Assembly (NCBI RefSeq): GCF_000017585.1
Contig: NC_009714.1
Coordinates: 1,086,663 to 1,150,662 of the forward strand
Direction: 5' to 3'
Origin: Campylobacter hominis ATCC BAA-381
Lineage (GTDB): Bacteria; Campylobacterota; Campylobacteria; Campylobacterales; Campylobacteraceae
Length of the DNA stretch: 64,000 bases
Numbering within the stretch: position 1 is the first letter of the stretch; each line of letters opens with the position of its first letter. Shown here one piece after another: positions 58,872 to 64,000 of the stretch. Below the pieces are notes generated by a model. The model was not told the origin of the DNA and did no database searches. It saw only the letters and a list, made by a program, of their open reading frames with translations. The translations under genes and the position numbers were made by a program.

Positions 58872-59374
58872 CTCCTTAAACTTCCAAACGGCAAAATAAC
58901 ACTTACACGGTCATTTACACCGCTATGCGGTAAAATCAGACGCGCACTTTTTCTGACTTTTTTATCAAAATATAAAATATCCAAATCAAGAGTTCGCGGC
59001 GCATTTTTAAAACTTCTTTTTCGTCCGAAAATTTTTTCAAAATGATTTAAAAGTTTTAATACTGCTTGCGGAAATAGCGATGTTTGTACTATCAAAACAG
59101 CATTTAAAAAATCATTTTGTTTTAAAAATCCAAAAGGTTTATTTTTTAGAATAATGGAACTTTGACTTACAAAAAAACGTCTATCATGCCTTAAAACGCG
59201 CAAAAATCGCTCGAAACGCGCGCGCGTATCGCCCATATTTCCACCGATTCCAAGCACAAAAGTATTTTTATAATTATTATCTGCACCAAAAAAAATTCCG
59301 AAATTTGCTGATTTTACAAAACAAATAGCGTCTTTAAAATCCCAAAATCCATTATTTTTTAAAGTTACATTCAT
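58868..59374 (-). CDS. folK: 2-amino-4-hydroxy-6-hydroxymethyldihydropteridine pyrophosphokinase
   Basis: Start at ATG 59374 ([13 protein letters not shown]), overlapping the pepP stop by 4 bases. About 168 residues. VLGIGGNMGDTRARFERFL holds the family loop, KNKPFGFLKQNDFLNAVLIV and RTLDLDILYFDKK (Mg-binding DLDIL) are standard. It pyrophosphorylates the pteridine in folate synthesis. Confidence 0.92.
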   Translation of the reverse strand: MNVTLKNNGFWDFKDAICFVKSANFGIFFGADNNYKNTFVLGIGGNMGDTRARFERFLRVLRHDRRFFVSQSSIILKNKPFGFLKQNDFLNAVLIVQTSLFPQAVLKLLNHFEKIFGRKRSFKNAPRTLDLDILYFDKKVRKSARLILPHSGVNDRVSVILPFGSLRS

Positions 59375-60408
59375 ACATTTTCGCTTAAAATTTCGCAACC
59401 ATCATCGCTTACAGCGACCACATCTTCTATTCTAACGCCAAACTCATTTTGTAAATAAATGCCGGGTTCAATGCTAAAAACCATACCTTTTTGTAAAATC
59501 GTATCGTCTTTAGGGCTGATATTCGGCAATTCGTGTATATCAAGCCCTACGCCATGACCCGTGCTGTGAAAAAACTCCTCTTTAAAGCCGTTTTCAGTTA
59601 TAAAATCTCTTGCTATTTTATCAATTTGGCAGGCTTTAATGCCAGGTTTTACAGCTTTTATAGCAAGATTTTGAGCTTCTTTTACGATTTCAAAAATTTC
59701 TTGTTGCTTTTGATTTTTAAAATTTTGAGATTTTTTAAAATTTATATTTTCATCAAAAATTGCTGTACGAGTGCGATCCGAACAATATCTTTTAAATTTT
59801 ATCCCGGCATCGACTAATATCAAATCCGCGTTTTTTAACGTGTCATCAGAAGGCAAAGCATGAGCCTTTGCGGCATTTTTATTTAAAGCTGTTATAGGTT
59901 CAAAAGATAATCCGAACTCACCTTTATTTTTTAGCAAAATTTCTGCTTCAAAAAACAGTTCTTTTTCACTTTTTCCGGCGCCACACTCTTTTAAAAATTT
60001 AGCAAACTCATCAAATTTCAAAGCTCCGAAACGCGCAGCAGATCTTAAAATTTCAAGCTCTTTTTCACTTTTTACCATTCGCTTTTTTTTGCTGAAATTT
60101 GGGCGCGGTTTAAAATTTACATGCAAATTTTTACTAAGCTCGCAAAAATCCATATAACTGAAATCAAACGGATCGAAAATAAGCTCTCTTACTCTTTCGC
60201 TTCGCAAAATTTTTCTTGCAGAATCTATCAAAGAACCGTTTACACATATGATTTCAGCTCCGTGTAAAGTTTCAAGAGCTTCAAAATAATATCTGGCATC
60301 TGTCAAAAAAAACGCGCGCGAATCCAGATTTAAAAAAATTTCATTGTCGCAACTGTATCCGCACTCGTAAAACACGGCATTTTCATTGCATAAAATAAAA
60401 TTATTCAC
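59371..60408 (-). CDS. pepP: Xaa-Pro aminopeptidase (M24 family)
   Basis: Start chosen at GTG 60408 (reads [20 protein letters not shown]), since a start at 60444 would overlap aroQ by 44 bases; this remains uncertain. About 345 residues. The metal site Asp in [19 protein letters not shown], His in [17 protein letters not shown], and Glu in [10 protein letters not shown] and [10 protein letters not shown] are complete. It removes N-terminal residues before proline. Coupled to folK downstream. Confidence 0.9.
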   Translation of the reverse strand: MNNFILCNENAVFYECGYSCDNEIFLNLDSRAFFLTDARYYFEALETLHGAEIICVNGSLIDSARKILRSERVRELIFDPFDFSYMDFCELSKNLHVNFKPRPNFSKKKRMVKSEKELEILRSAARFGALKFDEFAKFLKECGAGKSEKELFFEAEILLKNKGEFGLSFEPITALNKNAAKAHALPSDDTLKNADLILVDAGIKFKRYCSDRTRTAIFDENINFKKSQNFKNQKQQEIFEIVKEAQNLAIKAVKPGIKACQIDKIARDFITENGFKEEFFHSTGHGVGLDIHELPNISPKDDTILQKGMVFSIEPGIYLQNEFGVRIEDVVAVSDDGCEILSENV

Positions 60409-60868
60409 CCTTATTTGCCGTTTTAATTGCTTTAATTTGCTCAAAAATTTGAAGCATTCCCATCATCGCAAGATGATATCCGATAGGTCCGAAACCGATT
60501 ATTTGACCTGCAGTTACAGGCGCTATCAGACTGGTTTTACGATAATCTTCTCTTCTAGCCGGATTTGAAATATGAACTTCTATCGTAGGAAGTGAAACAG
60601 CTAAAATCGCATCGTGGATTGCGATTGAAGTGTGTGTATAAGCAGCAGGATTTATAATAATTCCATCGGCAGTTCCTACACATTCTTGGATTTTATCTAC
60701 GATTTCGCCCTCGAAATTGCTTTGAAAAAACTCTATTTCAGTGCCTGCCTGATCGGCTACGCTTTGCATTTGTTTATGAATATCTTCAAGTTTCATTCTA
60801 CCGTAAATATTTGGCTCGCGCATACCAAGCATATTCAAATTAGGTCCTTGAATTACCATTATTTTCAT
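60401..60868 (-). CDS. aroQ: 3-dehydroquinate dehydratase, type II
   Basis: 155 residues. The flexible lid and active-site loop [15 protein letters not shown], with [31 protein letters not shown] and [14 protein letters not shown], are classic. It dehydrates 3-dehydroquinate in the shikimate pathway. First gene of the operon; the start is preceded by AAAGG. Confidence 0.97.
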   Translation of the reverse strand: MKIMVIQGPNLNMLGMREPNIYGRMKLEDIHKQMQSVADQAGTEIEFFQSNFEGEIVDKIQECVGTADGIIINPAAYTHTSIAIHDAILAVSLPTIEVHISNPARREDYRKTSLIAPVTAGQIIGFGPIGYHLAMMGMLQIFEQIKAIKTANKGE

Positions 60869-60953
60869 ACTTTGTCCTTTATTTAAAAAATTTCGCCTGA
60901 TTATATCAAAGACTAACTAAATTTTTGCTACAATGACTTTTTTAGGAGAAAAA

Positions 60954-62177
60954 ATGAAAATCTTGCTTGCAAAATACATTTTAACATGCGATGAAAATTT
61001 TACTATTTTACATGATAAAGCCGTTGTTTTTGACGATAAAATAATTGAAATTTGCGATTTTAAAAACGCCGTCAAAAAATATGGCAATGAAGCCGAAATA
61101 CTTGATTACAGAAACGATTTTCTTATGCCTGCTTTCATAAATCCGCATGTACATTTGGAATTCAGCGCCAATCGCACGACTCTTGAATACGGCGATTTTT
61201 TAAAATGGCTAAAAAGCGTTATAAACTCTCGCGACGAACTGTCAAAAGAAGCAAAAAATGCTGCCATAAAAAAACAAATTGAAATTTTAAAAAAAAGCGG
61301 CGTCGGCACAATCGGTGAAATTTCAAGTTTTGGCATCGATACTGAAATTTGTGCCAATTCAGGGATTCGCACAATATTTTTCAATGAAATTTTAGGCTCA
61401 AATCCAAATTTTATAAATCAAAGTTGGGAAAAATTTTTAACAAGATTCGAATATTCCAAAAATTTTACAAATGATATGTTTATTCCGGCAATTTCCGTTC
61501 ATTCGCCATATTCTACGGCTGAAATTTTAACAAAAAAGGCCTGCGATTTTGCGCGCAAAAATAATCTTTTAATGAGCACTCATTTTTTGGAAAGCGGATA
61601 CGAGCGCGAATGGCTTGATGGCGGAAACAATGATTTTAAAAAATACCTTTTAAAATTCAGTGAAAATCCAAAGCCTTTTTATACACCAAAAAGCTTTATA
61701 GAACATTTTAAAGAGCTTCGAACGCTTTTTACACATTGCGTTTTTGTAGATGATTTCAGCGTTTTTGACGTAAAATTTCACGCTATCACACATTGTGCTG
61801 TTTCAAATCGTTTTTTGAGCGCAAAAACGCTTGATTTAAACAAGATCCGCGCCTCAAATATCAACTATAATATCGCGACTGACGGGCTTAGTTCAAATAT
61901 AAGTCTAAATTTTTTAGATGAGCTTAGAGCAAATCTTTTTATACACGATAATGAAAATTTATGCGATTTCGCGCGCGAACTTCTGCAAAATTCAACTTCT
62001 GAAACGGCTAAATTTTTAGGACTTGATTTGGGCGAAATTTCAATCGGCAAAATCGCTGATTTTAGCATATTTAACGGCTTTGAAGTAAGCGATGAAAATC
62101 AAATCGCGCTTCAAATAATACTTCAAAATAAAAATGTAAAAAAACTATTTATAAAAGGAAAATTATGCGAGTTTTAA
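60954..62177 (+). CDS. mqnF: Aminofutalosine deaminase family amidohydrolase
   Basis: Start at ATG 60954 (MKILLAKYILTCDENF) with GGAG just upstream; the reading from 60933 begins inside the leader. About 407 residues. Metal-binding HVHLEFSANRTTLEYGDFLK, STHFLESGYEREW, FTHCVFVDDFSV and ATDGLSSNISLNFLDEL match the amidohydrolase fold. In Campylobacter the neighbours aroQ and sppA surround an enzyme that deaminates aminofutalosine in the futalosine menaquinone pathway, so I use that name. Overlaps sppA by 13 bases. Confidence 0.82.
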   Translation: MKILLAKYILTCDENFTILHDKAVVFDDKIIEICDFKNAVKKYGNEAEILDYRNDFLMPAFINPHVHLEFSANRTTLEYGDFLKWLKSVINSRDELSKEAKNAAIKKQIEILKKSGVGTIGEISSFGIDTEICANSGIRTIFFNEILGSNPNFINQSWEKFLTRFEYSKNFTNDMFIPAISVHSPYSTAEILTKKACDFARKNNLLMSTHFLESGYEREWLDGGNNDFKKYLLKFSENPKPFYTPKSFIEHFKELRTLFTHCVFVDDFSVFDVKFHAITHCAVSNRFLSAKTLDLNKIRASNINYNIATDGLSSNISLNFLDELRANLFIHDNENLCDFARELLQNSTSETAKFLGLDLGEISIGKIADFSIFNGFEVSDENQIALQIILQNKNVKKLFIKGKLCEF

Positions 62178-63040
62178 AAGAAATTTTTGGAACTTTAGGT
62201 GAAATTTTAGGATTTATCAATAAATATTTTAAAGCTATGATTTTTTTGCTTTTGGTTTATTTGATATTTTTTACCGGTCAAAGCGATGAAATAGAACAGG
62301 CAAATCTTGCTGAAATACGCTTAAATGACGCTATAATGGATGCAAATGACGTTTTGGAAAAAATTTATGCTAGCAGCGACAATGAAAATATAAAAGCGGT
62401 ACTTTTTAATATCGATAGCCCTGGTGGCGCGCTAAGTCCAAGCGTGGAAATATCTAAAGCGATAAAAGAGCTAAACGAGAAAAAACCTGTAATCGTATAT
62501 GCAAGCGGAACAATGGCCAGCGGAAGCTATTTAAGCGGAGTTTGGGCGCGTAAAATTTTAGCAAATGAAGGCTCATTTATAGGCTCTATCGGCGTTATAA
62601 TGCAAGGCGCAAATATAGAAAATCTTGCAAATAAAATCGGCATATCTGAGCAAACCGTAAAAGCAGGAGAATATAAGGAAGCCGGCACTTTTATGCGTGC
62701 GTGGAATGAAAATGAACGCGAAAGCCTGCAAAATCTTGTGGATAAAAGTTACAGTTTTTTTGTCAATGAAGTAGCGAATGCAAGACATTTAAATATAGAC
62801 AATAACGAAACCTGGGCAAATGCACGCGTTTTTTTAGCTGATGATGCTCTGAAATTAGGTTTGGTTGATGAAATTTCAACTTATAAAAGAGCAAAAAACG
62901 AAACTGAAAAAATTTCAGGTGTTCTTAATCCGGTTTGGCAAGAAGAGCCGTTTTATGAAAAAATGCTAAAACGTCTTGAAACAAGCACAAAGAGCCAAAT
63001 TTTAGGAACTTTTACAAATAAAATTTTGGCTATAAATTAA
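62165..63040 (+). CDS. sppA: Signal peptide peptidase SppA (short, protease IV-like)
   Basis: 291 residues. One N-terminal membrane segment (AMIFLLLVYLIFFTG). VLFNIDSPGGALSPSVEI is the S49 core, the catalytic Ser lies in YASGTMASGSYLSG, and the Lys in QTVKAGEYKEAGTFMRAWNE. It cleaves signal peptides left in the membrane. The first codons overlap the deaminase gene. Confidence 0.93.
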   Translation: MRVLKEIFGTLGEILGFINKYFKAMIFLLLVYLIFFTGQSDEIEQANLAEIRLNDAIMDANDVLEKIYASSDNENIKAVLFNIDSPGGALSPSVEISKAIKELNEKKPVIVYASGTMASGSYLSGVWARKILANEGSFIGSIGVIMQGANIENLANKIGISEQTVKAGEYKEAGTFMRAWNENERESLQNLVDKSYSFFVNEVANARHLNIDNNETWANARVFLADDALKLGLVDEISTYKRAKNETEKISGVLNPVWQEEPFYEKMLKRLETSTKSQILGTFTNKILAIN

Positions 63041-63088
63041 CTTTTTTTGGATATTATTCGAAAAATTTTATTATATGAAAGGGAAAAT

Positions 63089-63661
63089 ATGAAAAAATTT
63101 ACTGTTTTTTTATTAGCTGCTGCCGTAACTTTCACGCTAAATGCGTGTTCGCAAGTAAGCAGCGTTCTTGTATTAAATCCATATACAAGTATGTCTACCG
63201 AAAAATTTAACGCAAATAAAACCGTTTTTGTCGCTTCTATTAATGATAAGCGTCAAAATCAAAGCATCGTAGCAAGCGTAAAAGATAGCAACGGCGATGT
63301 GAATGAGTATGTCACACTTCAAGGTGATTTGGATAAATGGTTCACCGACGCTTTGAAAGCCGAATTAAAAGTGCGTGGAGTTGCCGTAGTGGAAAATGAA
63401 ATAGACGCCGACGCGAAAGCCGACATTGATATCGCAAAAGCGAATGCCGATATTCAAGGATATGACAAAGATAATATGAAAGGTGAATGTGAAATTTTTA
63501 TCACCATTAAAAAAGGTGACACCACATACACAAAACGCGTAGCGCAAAGTCAAAGCGAATTTGCAGCAATTCGAACAGGCGGTGCTTTCACGCCGTTTTT
63601 TGAAAATATGCTTCGCGATGTCGTACAAAAGACAGCCGAACAAATCGCAAACACATTATGA
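63089..63661 (+). CDS. YajG-like outer membrane lipoprotein
   Basis: Start at ATG 63089 after GAAAGGGAAAAT; an upstream reading from 63047 adds 14 unsupported residues. About 190 residues. The signal peptide ends in the lipobox LNAC (MKKFTVFLLAAAVTFTLNAC). The remainder (WFTDALKAELKVRGVAVVEN; ANADIQGYDKDNMKGECEIF) resembles YajG-type putative lipoproteins. Function unknown. It overlaps the next gene by 4 bases (ATGA). Confidence 0.8.
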   Translation: MKKFTVFLLAAAVTFTLNACSQVSSVLVLNPYTSMSTEKFNANKTVFVASINDKRQNQSIVASVKDSNGDVNEYVTLQGDLDKWFTDALKAELKVRGVAVVENEIDADAKADIDIAKANADIQGYDKDNMKGECEIFITIKKGDTTYTKRVAQSQSEFAAIRTGGAFTPFFENMLRDVVQKTAEQIANTL

Positions 63662-64000
63662 AATGTGTGTATTGTGAGAAATTCAGCACAAAAATTATCT
63701 GCAAAGACTGCACGAAAATTTTAAGTCAAATTTCAATTGGTCGTCGAAATTTCGGCGACTTTGCAGTCTATTATTTTTATTATTACAGCGAAATTCAAAA
63801 ACTTATTCTTAGCAAACACCATGAATATGGATATTTTGTATATAAAACTTTAGCAAATCTTACATTCAGGCGTTTTACCGAAAAATTTGAAAAAGAAATT
63901 TTATGCTCGCAAGATGGTACGCAAAATATAAACACTCAAAATATAAATGACAATACGTCAAAAGAAAATTTTGAATTAAAAAATGAAAAATTTGCTCCGA
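63658..64000 (+). CDS. ComF-like protein, 5' part (3' end outside window)
   Basis: ATG at 63658 reads MKCVYCEKFSTKIICKDCTK, a four-Cys N-terminal finger as in ComF/GntX-type phosphoribosyltransferase proteins. Then FAVYYFYYYSEIQKLILSKH follows, also typical. The catalytic PRPP loop would lie beyond base 64000. ComF proteins help DNA uptake. Confidence 0.7.
   Translation, partial: MKCVYCEKFSTKIICKDCTKILSQISIGRRNFGDFAVYYFYYYSEIQKLILSKHHEYGYFVYKTLANLTFRRFTEKFEKEILCSQDGTQNINTQNINDNTSKENFELKNEKFAP

Overview
The window is chromosomal DNA of an AT-rich epsilonproteobacterium, almost certainly a Campylobacter. Support comes from the gene order aroQ / pepP / folK / flhG-like on one strand and an aminofutalosine deaminase / sppA pair on the other, the ilvI-ilvH-lpxD operon, the epsilonproteobacterial form of DapD, and codon use rich in AAA, TTT and ATA. 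The flagellar gene flhF, which I recall between folK and flhG in motile relatives, is absent. That would fit a non-flagellated species such as C. hominis, but the species name is inference.

Layout. 1-3036 (+): 3' part of a large autotransporter whose start lies outside the window. 3071-10132 (-): a 5'-truncated accC fused to a decayed cluster in which membrane-anchored ankyrin proteins alternate with large RTX-type proteins. 10300-12935 (-): ackA and pta. 13079-16920 (+): a ComEA-like gene with an in-frame stop, then ilvI-ilvH-lpxD. 17410-20932 (+): an unusual four-gene operon (acyl-CoA dehydrogenase fold, PhnD-like binding protein, core MetE-like protein, OsmC-like protein). 21051-22169 (-): tgt. 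22357-24024 (+): Dcu-type transporter with a large insert. 24786-30258 (-): dapD, a NYN/OST-HTH protein, and thiS-F-G-H-E. 30373-33268 (+): brnQ and radA. 33822-56367 (-): the main accessory island. 56401-60868 (-): mnmA, a LOG protein, flhG-like, folK, pepP, aroQ. 60954-64000 (+): aminofutalosine deaminase, sppA, a lipoprotein, and a partial comF-like gene.

The 22.5 kb island is the most interesting part. Read along the minus strand it repeats one unit: a small membrane protein gene, then, with a few bases of overlap or spacing, an RTX-type protein gene. The RTX proteins have either an N-terminal hydrophobic domain or a class 3 lipase domain, then glycine-rich Ca-binding repeats, a Calx-beta-like domain and, in four copies (one now truncated), a C-terminal module that looks like the FrpC self-processing module. 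The upstream partner changes with the RTX protein: a four-helix membrane protein beside the hydrophobic class, and a membrane-anchored protein with a polar domain beside the lipase class. This is the arrangement expected of immunity/effector pairs. Only two effector genes look intact (35941-37797 and 43618-46404). The rest are broken by nonsense, frameshift, tandem duplication or deletion, or survive only as 5' 'ghosts' of 11-23 codons, while most putative immunity genes remain open. The 4-10 kb cluster has the same order (ankyrin protein, then RTX protein), so it looks like a second array of the same kind with a third partner class. I propose a decaying RTX bacteriocin or contact-inhibition array that keeps orphan immunity genes. 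The toxin and immunity roles are inferred from architecture only.

The remaining genes are ordinary housekeeping functions.
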